NCBI GenBank assembly: GCA_017965685.1
Contig: JAGCPM010000141.1
Span: 1 to 12,972 of the forward strand
Direction: 5' to 3'
Length of the DNA stretch: 12,972 bases
From: Kiritimatiellia bacterium
GTDB taxonomy: Bacteria > Verrucomicrobiota > Kiritimatiellia > RFP12 > UBA1067
In this document: positions 1-8,463 of the stretch, piece by piece
How positions within the stretch are numbered: position 1 is the stretch's first letter
How the letters are laid out: each line of letters opens with the position of its first letter
The notes under the pieces: model-generated
Told to the model about the DNA's origin: nothing
Seen by the model: the letters and a program-made list of their open reading frames with translations, nothing else
Databases searched by the model: none
Made by a program: the position numbers and the translations under genes

Positions 1-851
1 GCCTTGAACGCACCCTTCAGCAAAAGCGCGCACATCTTGCGGAAGAGCGTCTTGTAGAGCTCCGCCTTCAGCCACCCTCCGATGGCGTGCGCGACAGATT
101 CGACCGTCTTGAGGACTACGTTCCCCACAAATCCATCGGCGACGCAAACGTCTATCTGGCCGCCGCAGATGTCGTGCCCCTCGATGTTGCCCGCGAAGTT
201 GAGGTCCGCAAGCGACTTTATGAGGGGATACGTGTCATGGACCAGCTGGTTGCCCTTGCAGTCCTCGGTGCCTATCGAGAGAAGCCCCACCGACGGGCTT
301 TCGCGCCCGAGAACGGTGCGCGAGTAGACGTCGCCCATCACGGCCCACTGCGCGAGCCACTCCGGATGGCAGTCCATGTTCGCGCCGGCGTCCAGAAGAA
401 GAAGAGGCCTCTTCGGATCCTTCGTCGGCAGGATCATCGCTATGGCCGGCCTCTTGACGCCCGCAATGCGGCCGAGGTTCAGTATCGCGCTCGTCGCCAC
501 CGCGCCGGAATTGCCGGCCGAGACGAACACGTCCGCCCGCTTCTCCTTGACGAGCCTCATCGCAACGTTGATGGAACAATCCTTCTTCTTCTTGATCGCG
601 TCCACCGGAACGTCCGACATCTCGACTTCGTCCGGCGCGTGGACAATCTCCAACGCGCCCTTCTCGACCGCCTTCTGGAAAAGCTGCTTGCGGTCCTTCG
701 AGAACATATCGACTTCGCGCTGTATCGCCGCCATCTGGCCGACGAGCAGTATCTTCACGTCGTCGATGCCGCAGGCGGCCTCGATAGCGCCGACAACTAT
801 CTGCTTGGGGGCGTAGTCACCGCCCATTGCGTCGAGTGCGATCCGGGTCAT
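1..851 (-). CDS. plsX: Phosphate acyltransferase PlsX (C-terminus cut by window edge)
   Basis: PlsX makes acyl-phosphate from acyl-ACP at the start of the PlsX/PlsY route to phosphatidic acid; it is a peripheral, cytosolic-face enzyme. My translation from the ATG at 851 begins MTRIALDAMGGDYAPK, the hallmark PlsX start (DAMGGD). It continues with VFVSAGNSGA near residues 104-113, LLLDAGANMDCHP around 146-158 and GLLSIGTEDCKGN around 186-198, all family motifs. About 283 codons are visible against a usual length of roughly 330-350, so some 50-60 C-terminal residues lie off the left edge. The start is supported by an AAAGGGTG ribosome-binding site about 7 nt upstream. It is the third gene after yceD and rpmF, 49 nt downstream of rpmF, the classic order for this locus. 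No frameshift is seen in the visible part. Confidence 0.96.
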   Translation of the reverse strand, partial: MTRIALDAMGGDYAPKQIVVGAIEAACGIDDVKILLVGQMAAIQREVDMFSKDRKQLFQKAVEKGALEIVHAPDEVEMSDVPVDAIKKKKDCSINVAMRLVKEKRADVFVSAGNSGAVATSAILNLGRIAGVKRPAIAMILPTKDPKRPLLLLDAGANMDCHPEWLAQWAVMGDVYSRTVLGRESPSVGLLSIGTEDCKGNQLVHDTYPLIKSLADLNFAGNIEGHDICGGQIDVCVADGFVGNVVLKTVESVAHAIGGWLKAELYKTLFRKMCALLLKGAFK

Positions 852-900
852 GGCGTCACCCTTTCTGCGTTTCAGGTTCCCGATTGGACCGTCAGTCCCT

Positions 901-1071
901 TTAGACAACCTTGCGGCCCTTGTACGTCCCGCACTTGGGGCATGCGCGATGCGTGCGCTTGGGCGCTCCGCATTCGGGGCACTTGGAGACCTCGGCGAGA
1001 ATCGGCTTCTCGAGCGACGCCACCCTCTGGCGCTTGCGCATCTTGGATACTCTGTTCTTTGGACTGGCCAT
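901..1071 (-). CDS. rpmF: 50S ribosomal protein bL32
   Basis: This 56-residue protein is bL32, a small component of the large ribosomal subunit. The translation begins MASPKNRVSKMRKRQR and contains CPECGAPKRTHRACPKCG, the two CxxC pairs of the zinc-ribbon form of bL32, followed by a basic tail ending GRKVV. Length is normal for the family. The ATG at 1071 is preceded by AAGGAG at 8 nt spacing. It sits between yceD (34 nt upstream) and plsX, as in many bacteria, so it is presumably co-transcribed from the promoter in front of yceD. All four cysteines are present, so this is the zinc-dependent C+ type rather than the zinc-free paralogue. Confidence 0.97.
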   Translation of the reverse strand: MASPKNRVSKMRKRQRVASLEKPILAEVSKCPECGAPKRTHRACPKCGTYKGRKVV

Positions 1072-1105
1072 TTTGTTGCTCCTTGTCTTGTTGTTGCCTT
1101 GTTTT

Positions 1106-1567
1106 TCAGTTGTTCCCGAACTTCAACTTCTCCAGTTCGTTCGAAGAATCGAAGAATCGAAAGGACGAAAAATCGCTTTCCTTCTGCTGGAATCCGGGGC
1201 AATCCTCCCCGCATTCGGGATACGCCGGCAGCTCCAGCAACACCGCCTCGCGAACTTCGTCCGTGATGTCCACGACACTTTGCTTCTCGCCGACCTCGAA
1301 GGACGCCGTGAAATCCGGGACCTTCACCGTCGTATCGAAGTCCCTCCCGCACTTCGAGCAGACGAGATCGAAATCCTGCTCAAGCGAACCGCGCACGAGA
1401 AGCTCGTTCCCGAAGGCCTGCGCATCAAGCTTGTAGCGCACGCCACCGAACGGCTTCACGAACTCCTCGTCGACGTCGACAATATCAATCTCGCCCTCGA
1501 GGGTTTCTCCCTCGACGGCGAGCCGCGAGACGTCTATCTCGAGTCTTTCTGGCTCTTCTTTGTGCAT
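1106..1567 (-). CDS. yceD: YceD / DUF177 family protein (153 aa)
   Basis: This is a member of the YceD (DUF177) family encoded just upstream of rpmF; the family is linked to 23S rRNA accumulation or ribosome assembly in plants and bacteria, but its biochemical role is unsettled. The protein has the expected paired cysteines: CSKCG at residues 70-74 and PECGEDCPGF around 118-126 (C119, C123), with the acidic stretch DITDEVREAVLLELP between them. I chose the ATG at 1567. The frame stays open to 1738, but that extension runs through the promoter and antisense to the tRNA gene. The C-terminal tail is Phe/Ser-rich and encoded by a short 8-bp tandem repeat (1141-1156). There is no Shine-Dalgarno sequence before the start, and the predicted transcript begins about 5 nt upstream, so the mRNA may be nearly leaderless. 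It is the first gene of yceD-rpmF-plsX. Confidence 0.88.
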   Translation of the reverse strand: MHKEEPERLEIDVSRLAVEGETLEGEIDIVDVDEEFVKPFGGVRYKLDAQAFGNELLVRGSLEQDFDLVCSKCGRDFDTTVKVPDFTASFEVGEKQSVVDITDEVREAVLLELPAYPECGEDCPGFQQKESDFSSFRFFDSSNELEKLKFGNN

Positions 1568-1578
1568 TTGAAGTAGGT

Positions 1579-1608
1579 AGTATATCAAAAAACCGGCCTG
1601 CGAATCAA
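1579..1608 (-). promoter_or_regulatory. Sigma-70-type promoter of yceD-rpmF-plsX
   Basis: On the minus strand there is a -35 element TTGATT (1608-1603), an 18-nt spacer and a -10 element TATACT (1584-1579). The TGA just before the -10 gives an extended -10. The expected transcription start is near 1572, only about 5 nt before the yceD ATG. It is a mirror image of the tRNA promoter at 1648-1677. Inferred from consensus only. Confidence 0.72.
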
Positions 1609-1617
1609 CCCCCCAGG

Positions 1618-1637
1618 GATTTTTTGCGATTTTTTGC
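1618..1637. repeat. Tandem 10-bp repeat GATTTTTTGC (x2), candidate shared UP element
   Basis: Two perfect back-to-back copies of GATTTTTTGC place T6 tracts at 1620-1625 and 1630-1635, one helical turn apart. They lie midway between two divergent promoters, at about -48 to -63 from the minus-strand start and -49 to -64 from the plus-strand start. This is close to where UP elements bind the RNA polymerase alpha subunit. The phased tracts should also bend the DNA. The repeat is seen directly; its role is inference. Confidence 0.55.
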
Positions 1638-1647
1638 CGGCACCCTC

Positions 1648-1677
1648 TTGACGCGAACACTGCGGATTTGATATACT
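1648..1677 (+). promoter_or_regulatory. Sigma-70-type promoter of tRNA-Pro
   Basis: The plus strand has TTGACG (1648-1653), an 18-nt spacer and TATACT (1672-1677), preceded by TGA as an extended -10. The start of transcription is expected near 1684, giving a 5' leader of about 12 nt before the tRNA at 1696, as is normal for a tRNA unit. This is a strong match to consensus. Confidence 0.75.
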
Positions 1678-1695
1678 TCACCTCAATTCCCGCGT

Positions 1696-1772
1696 CGGAG
1701 CGTAGCGCAGCCTGGTAGCGCGTTTGCTTCGGGAGCAAAAAGTCGAGGGTTCAAATCCCTCCGCTCCGACCA
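1696..1772 (+). tRNA. tRNA-Pro (anticodon CGG)
   Basis: This is a 77-nt tRNA with an encoded CCA end. The acceptor stem pairs CGGAGCG (1696-1702) with CGCTCCG (1762-1768), followed by discriminator A1769 and CCA at 1770-1772. The D arm contains the GCGCAGCCTGGTAGCGC segment. The anticodon stem TTTGC/GCAAA encloses the loop TTCGGGA, giving anticodon CGG at 1730-1732, which reads CCG. The T arm pairs GAGGG with CCCTC around TTCAAAT. The 5' CGG and discriminator A agree with bacterial tRNA-Pro. It is the only plus-strand gene in the window. Confidence 0.96.
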
Positions 1773-1795
1773 ATTTCCCTCTTCCCCGTCCGCTT

Positions 1796-1817
1796 GCAGG
1801 CATAACCCCCTGCCTGC
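1796..1817. terminator. Terminator-like hairpin between convergent tRNA-Pro and lipoprotein gene
   Basis: A perfect 7-bp inverted repeat, GCAGGCA (1796-1802) and TGCCTGC (1811-1817), encloses an 8-nt loop. It lies 23 nt past the tRNA end and 3 nt past the stop codon of the convergent minus-strand gene. Neither strand has a U-tract after the stem, so it is not a canonical intrinsic terminator. It could be a bidirectional pause or 3'-end stabilising structure. Confidence 0.4.
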
Positions 1818-1820
1818 CGA

Positions 1821-2237
1821 TTAGTCGCCAACGTATATGAACAGATCGTTGTGGGATACCGACGTGTTGACGGAATGGGGCTTGCCGTCCATAAACTTTA
1901 CCGCGAAATACCTGAGCCGGTCGAGACCGCCACCAAGATGGGTGCTGTGCTTCATGGTGTCGCGATCGCCCGGTCCCTTCAGGTTCGCGCTTCCGAAATA
2001 TTCCCATGCCAGAGTTTCAGGGTTGTGGTACATGATTTGTATGGCGAGAGACTGGTAGGTCCCCGCGTTGCAAAGCTTCACGTAATCCTCGGCCCTGCCC
2101 GCCTCGTACGCATCAATGCCGATATAGCCTTCCGGCGCCTCGGGCATGGGATAGCTTATGCTTGGCCGCGACCAGAAGCACCCTCCGGCCACAATGGCTA
2201 CCATCGTAGCCACAACGATTGTCTTTATGTTTTTCAT
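1821..2237 (-). CDS. Putative small lipoprotein of unknown function (138 aa)
   Basis: I do not recognise a family. The start at 2237 is supported by AAAGG about 8 nt upstream. The N-terminus is a short basic stretch (MKNIK) followed by a hydrophobic segment ending AIVAGGC with Cys20, which looks like a type II (lipoprotein) signal; the -3 residue is Ala instead of the more usual Leu/Val, so the lipobox is imperfect. The predicted mature part of about 119 residues is mixed in charge, with FWSRPSISYPMPEAPEGYIG right after the cysteine and aromatic segments such as AWEYFGSANLKGPGD (near residues 89-103), and ends NDLFIYVGD. It has no further membrane segment. It has its own good promoter, no co-directional partner close downstream, and appears somewhat less GC-rich than its neighbours. 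The predicted location is membrane-anchored and periplasm-facing; the function is unknown. Confidence 0.72.
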   Translation of the reverse strand: MKNIKTIVVATMVAIVAGGCFWSRPSISYPMPEAPEGYIGIDAYEAGRAEDYVKLCNAGTYQSLAIQIMYHNPETLAWEYFGSANLKGPGDRDTMKHSTHLGGGLDRLRYFAVKFMDGKPHSVNTSVSHNDLFIYVGD

Positions 2238-2273
2238 TGTCTTTACCTTTCTTGGAGTTTGCCGACGTTGCAT

Positions 2274-2302
2274 ATTATACCAAAAATCCACTCCACGCGC
2301 AA
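2274..2302 (-). promoter_or_regulatory. Promoter of the putative lipoprotein gene
   Basis: On the minus strand, TTGCGC (2302-2297), a 17-nt spacer and a perfect TATAAT (2279-2274) preceded by TGG form an extended -10 promoter. The expected start near 2267 gives a leader of about 30 nt containing the ribosome-binding site. It is the closest match to consensus in the window. Confidence 0.75.
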
Positions 2303-2318
2303 CCTGGCCGGTTAGCGG

Positions 2319-2492
2319 CTAAATGTGTTTACTATTGAGGCTGCTTACCATGTGGGCCAACCCCATAGTAAACCAGTCAGTCGGTATTTCTGCGCGGGCG
2401 GGTACGGAGGATTTCACCGCATTGATGATGCGCTGAAGGCGTTTCAGTTCATCCTGACGCGCGTCCCGCCGCTCGTAATCTCCGTCGGCCAT
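2319..2492 (-). CDS. Possible small protein of 57 aa downstream of proS
   Basis: A 57-codon reading frame starts with an ATG 18 nt after the proS stop. A weak AGG lies 6 nt before the start. The predicted protein begins MADGDYERRDARQDELK, a highly charged, probably helical segment (residues 4-27). A less charged second half contains TDWFTMGLAHMVSSLN. I recognise no family. Support: same strand and close spacing to proS, charged amphipathic composition, GC-rich third positions in the first half. Against: it is short, the ribosome-binding site is weak, and the 3' half carries a 9-bp inverted repeat that may serve as an RNA structure. The rest of the stretch between the lipoprotein gene and proS holds only the lipoprotein promoter and a short GC-rich palindrome (2307-2319). 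Confidence 0.4.
   Translation of the reverse strand: MADGDYERRDARQDELKRLQRIINAVKSSVPARAEIPTDWFTMGLAHMVSSLNSKHI
2327..2373. repeat. 9-bp inverted repeat with 29-nt loop at end of the proS operon
   Basis: GTTTACTAT (2327-2335) and ATAGTAAAC (2365-2373) are perfect inverted repeats, AT-rich compared with their surroundings. They fall inside the last third of the small ORF after proS, at the probable end of the long minus-strand operon. There is no T-tract, so an intrinsic terminator is not supported. An mRNA 3' structure or a protein-binding site are alternatives. Confidence 0.5.
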
Positions 2493-2510
2493 TTCTTGCC
2501 TGCTGCAAGG

Positions 2511-3776
2511 TCAGGCTTCGAGCATGGAGACGATAGCGCCGACCGCGTCGGCCGGATCGACGATCTGGGTCTTGGACTTATCGTCGGCGCGGCGCTTTAT
2601 CTCGACCCCTCCATTGGCGAGCGACTTCGCGCCCACGACCACGCGAACGGGAAAGCCGATAAGGTCGGCATCCTTGAACTTAACGCCAGGGCGCTCTTCG
2701 CGGTCGTCGACTATGACGTCCACACACTGCGATTCAAGGGCGGCCTCGATCTGACCGGCGATTGCAGCGACTTCGGGCACGCCCGGATCGAGAAGGCATA
2801 TACAGACCTGAAAAGGCGCAACGGAAGCGGGCCAGATTATGCCGTCCTTGTCGTGGCACTGCTCAATCACGGCCTGGAGTGTGCGGCTCACACCGATTCC
2901 GTAGCAGCCCATGATCATCGTCTCCTCCTTGAGGTCGTCCGTCTTGAACACGGCCCTGAAAGCGTCCGAGTATTTGGTGCCTAGCTTGAACACCTGGCCG
3001 ACCTCTATACCGCGCTTGGTCTTGACGGGAGCGCCGCATTTAGGGCAGGGGCCGCCCTCAGGGACGTTCGCGACCTCAACGTTCGCCGCGAAACCGCAGC
3101 TCTCGCACCATGTGAGGGCGTCCTCGCCGGCGTCAGCGATGACGTGGAACTCGTGCGTCAGGCTGTCGCCCATGTCGCCGCCGCTGGCCTCGACGGGCAC
3201 GGCGGTCAAACCACAGCGGGAAAATATCTTCTTGTACGCACCGTACATCGTCCAGTATATCTTGTCGGCGTCCTCGGGATTCGTGTCGAAGCTGTAGGCG
3301 TCCTTCATCAGGAATTCCTTCGAGCGCATCAGCGAAAAACGCGGACGGGTCTCGTCACGGAACTTCCACTGTATCTGGTAGACGCATACGGGCAGCTGGC
3401 GATAGGAGGAAACGACGCCCTTGACGAGGTCGGTGACCTCCTCCTCGGCCGTCGGACCGAGGGCAGACTCCTTGCCGCCGTGATCCTTGAGCTTGAACAT
3501 ATTCGCGTCCATCTTCTCCCAGCGGCCTGTTGTGCGCCAAAGTTCGGAAGGCTGGAGGATAGGCATGACTATCTCCTGGGCACCGGTAGAGTCCATCTCT
3601 TCGCGAATGATGTTCTGTATTTTCTTCAGCGAGCGCATCGCGAGGGGGAGGTAGGAGTAAAGGCCCGCCGCGAGCTTGCGGATCAGCCCCGCGCGAACGA
3701 GGAGCTTGTGGGATTCAATCTCCGCGTCCGCAGGGACTTCGCGAAGAGTCTGTATGAGCTGTCTAGACCATTTCAT
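2511..3776 (-). CDS. proS: Prolyl-tRNA synthetase, short form lacking the INS editing domain (421 aa)
   Basis: This is a class II synthetase that charges tRNA-Pro in the cytosol. Motif 1 falls around residues 38-78 (GLYSYLPLAM ... AQEIVMPILQP). The TAEEE segment is at 109-113, motif 2 at 139-163 (FRDETRPRFSLMRSKEF) and motif 3 at 290-305 (GCYGIGVSRTLQAVIE). The anticodon-binding domain fills the last 100 residues. The bacterial type is usually about 570 aa with a ~180-residue INS domain that hydrolyses Ala-tRNA-Pro. Here INS is gone: CESC (224-227) and CPKC (244-247), which normally flank it, are only 16 residues apart and probably form a small zinc ribbon. Editing in cis is therefore predicted to be absent. 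The start at 3776 overlaps the fumarase beta gene by 14 nt, with AGAAGGA upstream inside that gene. Confidence 0.95.
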   Translation of the reverse strand: MKWSRQLIQTLREVPADAEIESHKLLVRAGLIRKLAAGLYSYLPLAMRSLKKIQNIIREEMDSTGAQEIVMPILQPSELWRTTGRWEKMDANMFKLKDHGGKESALGPTAEEEVTDLVKGVVSSYRQLPVCVYQIQWKFRDETRPRFSLMRSKEFLMKDAYSFDTNPEDADKIYWTMYGAYKKIFSRCGLTAVPVEASGGDMGDSLTHEFHVIADAGEDALTWCESCGFAANVEVANVPEGGPCPKCGAPVKTKRGIEVGQVFKLGTKYSDAFRAVFKTDDLKEETMIMGCYGIGVSRTLQAVIEQCHDKDGIIWPASVAPFQVCICLLDPGVPEVAAIAGQIEAALESQCVDVIVDDREERPGVKFKDADLIGFPVRVVVGAKSLANGGVEIKRRADDKSKTQIVDPADAVGAIVSMLEA

Positions 3777-4344
3777 TGCCTGTCATCCTTCTGTAGTTTG
3801 CCAAGGAGTCTTGCGCCACCTTGGCGAAAAGTGAATTGCCGTTCGAATCCATCGCGACCACGCCGCGGAAATCCACGACGTCGAAATGCCATATCGCCTC
3901 GGCAGCGCCGAACTCTTCAAGGAGGCTCACGTCGGCGACACGGCGGACCGAGGCGGCGGCGAGCGCGGCAGCTCCACCCACGGCCTGAACGTACACACAG
4001 CCGTACCGGCGCATCGCCTCGAGTGTAGCCGAATCCATTCCGCCTTTGCCGAGCACCAGCCGGACTCCCGATGCGGCGATGAAAGCGGGTTCGTAGGGAT
4101 TCTCACGGACAGACGTGGTCGGGCCGGCGGCCTTGACACGCCATTCGCCGCCTTCCTTCACGACGACCGGTCCGCAATGGTAGAGCGCACCATCGCGGAA
4201 ATCGACAGGAATGGGCTTTCCGTCGGCGAAATGCTTGTGAAATCTGTCGCGGCCGGTGTAGAGACGGCCCGTGATCGACACGTTCTCGCCAGCCTTTAGC
4301 GCGCGGATTGCCTTTTCGGAGAAAGGATATTCGAGGCGCGTCAT
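3763..4344 (-). CDS. Class I fumarate hydratase, beta (C-terminal) subunit, 193 aa
   Basis: This is the small subunit of a two-subunit, iron-sulfur class I hydro-lyase that interconverts fumarate and malate. Family motifs are visible: GRDRFHK (31-37), YHCGP (55-59), AAGPTTSVRE (72-81), GKGGM (99-103), VGGAAAL (122-128) and the terminal IWHFDVVDFRGVVAMDSNGN (151-170). The ATG at 4344 overlaps the stop of the alpha gene in an ATGA, so translation is likely coupled; the in-frame upstream extension to 4377 was rejected for that reason. The 3' end overlaps proS by 14 nt. The close relative L(+)-tartrate dehydratase TtdB cannot be fully excluded from sequence, but a housekeeping operon favours fumarase. 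Confidence 0.9.
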   Translation of the reverse strand: MTRLEYPFSEKAIRALKAGENVSITGRLYTGRDRFHKHFADGKPIPVDFRDGALYHCGPVVVKEGGEWRVKAAGPTTSVRENPYEPAFIAASGVRLVLGKGGMDSATLEAMRRYGCVYVQAVGGAAALAAASVRRVADVSLLEEFGAAEAIWHFDVVDFRGVVAMDSNGNSLFAKVAQDSLANYRRMTGNEMV

Positions 4345-5165
4345 GGCAGGATCGTCCTCCTGCGGCAGGCCCAGCACATGTAAGCGACTGTGACGAAGAA
4401 ACTGGCCGGGACTCGCGGACGCGAGGCGATCTTCACTCCGAGAAGAGTCGTCTTGCCGCCAAGTCCCATCGGTCCTATGCCAAGCGAATTCGCATCGCGC
4501 AGGATATGCCTTTCAAGTTTCGCAAGGCGCGGATCGGAAGAGGAGGCGTCCAGACTGCGCAGCAGCTGTTCCTTGGCTGTTTCAAAGCCGGTGGCCCTGT
4601 CGCCGCCTATACACACGCCAAGGATTCCTGGCGCGCAACCATAGCCCTGCGCCTTGACAACCGCATCGAGAATGCATTTTCTCACGCCTTCCATGTCGCG
4701 CCCCGCGCCGAGCGAAGAGTCCGGCAGAGAATACTGGCGGGACATATTCTCGCTGCCGCCGCCTTTCATGAGGAGCGTTACTCCCGGCTTCTCGCAATAA
4801 TGTATAACAGGCGCGCCTGGAGCGCAGTTGTCGTCGTGGGAGACGCCGGAAACGGAGTCTATGCAGTTCTTGCGCAGATATCCTTTCGCAGTGGCGGCAG
4901 CAACACCCCTTTCGATCGCCCTGCGCGTGAAACGTCTTTTGAGAGAATCGGAAACGAAAAAGGTCAACGTGCCGGTATCCTGACAAAGCGGAACGGACTC
5001 TTTCCTAGCAAGCGCGCAATTGTCGAGAATCGTCTTCACTATCATGCGCGCCGGAGAATCCTTCGCCTCGCGACGGACTGCTTTCTTCAGCGCGAACTCC
5101 ACGTCGGCGGGAAGCGAAGTCGAAGCATCGCGCACGAGCGAGACTATCATTCCGGCGGCGTCCAT
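4341..5165 (-). CDS. Class I fumarate hydratase, alpha (N-terminal) subunit, 274 aa
   Basis: This is the [4Fe-4S]-binding subunit of a class I fumarase, active in the TCA cycle or in anaerobic fumarate production. Likely cluster cysteines are C61 (PLCQDTG), C177 (GYGCAPG) and C264 (AYMCWACRR), matching the three-cysteine pattern of the family. KGGGSEN (134-140), LGVCIGGDR (182-190) and GLGGKTTLLGVKI (234-246) are also typical. Length is normal for a separate alpha subunit. The start at 5165 lies 8 nt after the stop of the Nif3-like gene, with GGGAG about 11 nt upstream inside that gene. It pairs with the beta gene immediately downstream through a 4-bp overlap. The split arrangement, as in many archaea and anaerobes, contrasts with the single-chain FumA of E. 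coli. A tartrate dehydratase alpha subunit is a less likely alternative. Confidence 0.9.
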   Translation of the reverse strand: MDAAGMIVSLVRDASTSLPADVEFALKKAVRREAKDSPARMIVKTILDNCALARKESVPLCQDTGTLTFFVSDSLKRRFTRRAIERGVAAATAKGYLRKNCIDSVSGVSHDDNCAPGAPVIHYCEKPGVTLLMKGGGSENMSRQYSLPDSSLGAGRDMEGVRKCILDAVVKAQGYGCAPGILGVCIGGDRATGFETAKEQLLRSLDASSSDPRLAKLERHILRDANSLGIGPMGLGGKTTLLGVKIASRPRVPASFFVTVAYMCWACRRRTILP

Positions 5166-5173
5166 ATCTCAAT

Positions 5174-5835
5174 CTACTCCCTGCCGACGAACTGAGTCTT
5201 CACCTTGAGCGCCTTCGCCATGGCGCAGGCGAGCGCTTTAACGCCGAGGGTCTCGGTTTCATAGTGCCCGAGAAGAGTCATTTTCATTCCGGCATTCTCG
5301 GCGGCAATTACGTCACCCCAGCTCGCCTCGCCCGTGACATACTCCTCGCAACCGAGGTTCTTCGCCTCCTCCGCGAATTCGCCGGCGCCGCCCGAGCACA
5401 CGCCAATCTTGCGACCCTTCGGATCGGTTCCGACGAGTCCGATGACATTGCCGTGGTAGTTGAAGGCGGGCGAGATTTTCCTGAGTTTGTACTTTCTGGC
5501 GAGCTCGGCGTTGTTTCCGACTTTGGGGTTCGCGTCGAGGGGGAGATGTGAGGCGTAGATAGCGAGGTCGCCATCCATCGCGGCGCGGACTACATTGTAT
5601 ACGCCGCCGGAGATGTGCTTTATACCGCCGCCCCATGATATTCCGTGATGGACGACTAGGAGCTGCGCGCCGACTTTGACGGCGGCCGCGACACTCGCCG
5701 CGGAGGCGTCAACCGCAAAAGCGACGAGATTCACCTCGTCGCCTCTGCGCGATAGCTGGACTCCATTGTTCGATACGTCGTTGAACCGCGACGTCTCAAG
5801 GGTGGAATCCAGCCACTCGGCTATTTCCGCGAGCT

Positions 5836-5839
<4 letters not shown>
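5174..5839 (-). CDS. Nif3-like dinuclear metal centre protein (DUF34), 221 aa
   Basis: Nif3/YbgI-family proteins are widespread, bind two metal ions and are often labelled GTP cyclohydrolase I type 2, though their true role is unclear. The metal ligands line up: H64 and H65 (VVHHGISWGG), D102 (SHLPLDAN), H192 and E196 (GHYETE). Substrate-site segments NNGVQL (24-29) and VTGEASW (168-174) are present. At 221 aa it is a little shorter than E. coli YbgI (247 aa) and lacks the middle domain found in longer homologues. The start is the GTG at 5839, chosen because it overlaps the secDF stop in a GTGA, typical of the junctions in this operon, and gives the normal family N-terminus (MKLAEIAEWLD). The fumarase alpha gene follows after 8 nt. 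Confidence 0.9.
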
Positions 5840-8403
<2,564 letters not shown>

Positions 8404-8434
8404 TGCGTTTGTCCTTTTTTGGAAAATCTTGTAT

Positions 8435-8463
8435 AGTATACTAAATTTCTGCGTTCGCGGCAA
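8435..8463 (-). promoter_or_regulatory. Internal promoter for secDF and downstream genes
   Basis: On the minus strand, TTGCCG (8463-8458), a 17-nt spacer and TATACT (8440-8435) lie across the last codons and stop of nadD. The predicted start near 8428 gives a 25-nt leader with the secDF ribosome-binding site. The -10 sits in an 11-bp odd palindrome (GTATAGTATAC on the plus strand, 8431-8441). It would let secDF through proS be transcribed independently of the upstream genes. Confidence 0.62.

Noticed and set aside
1141..1160. Short tandem repeat (TCGAAGAA twice plus a partial copy)
   Set aside because: Only about 20 bp, in frame within the C-terminal tail of yceD, with no array-like continuation; best seen as local slippage in a variable tail.
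87..1436. 449-codon open frame on the plus strand
   Set aside because: It runs antisense to plsX, rpmF and yceD, all of which have clear family motifs. The translation has no recognisable domain, and the frame is a by-product of GC-rich third positions.
1568..1738. N-terminal extension of yceD by 57 codons
   Set aside because: It would cross the predicted yceD promoter and run antisense through the anticodon half of tRNA-Pro; family homology begins after the ATG at 1567.
1696..3776. tRNA-Pro, proS and proC as a proline-specific gene system
   Set aside because: They lie in separate transcription units, with the tRNA on the opposite strand and unrelated genes between proS and proC. Proximity alone does not support a shared function.
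3144..4028. 294-codon plus-strand frame, and similar ones at 2325-2984, 4308-5195, 8918-9832 and 11370-12290
   Set aside because: Each lies antisense to a well-supported gene, has no recognisable motif or ribosome-binding site, and is Arg/Ala/Ser-rich as expected for shadow frames.
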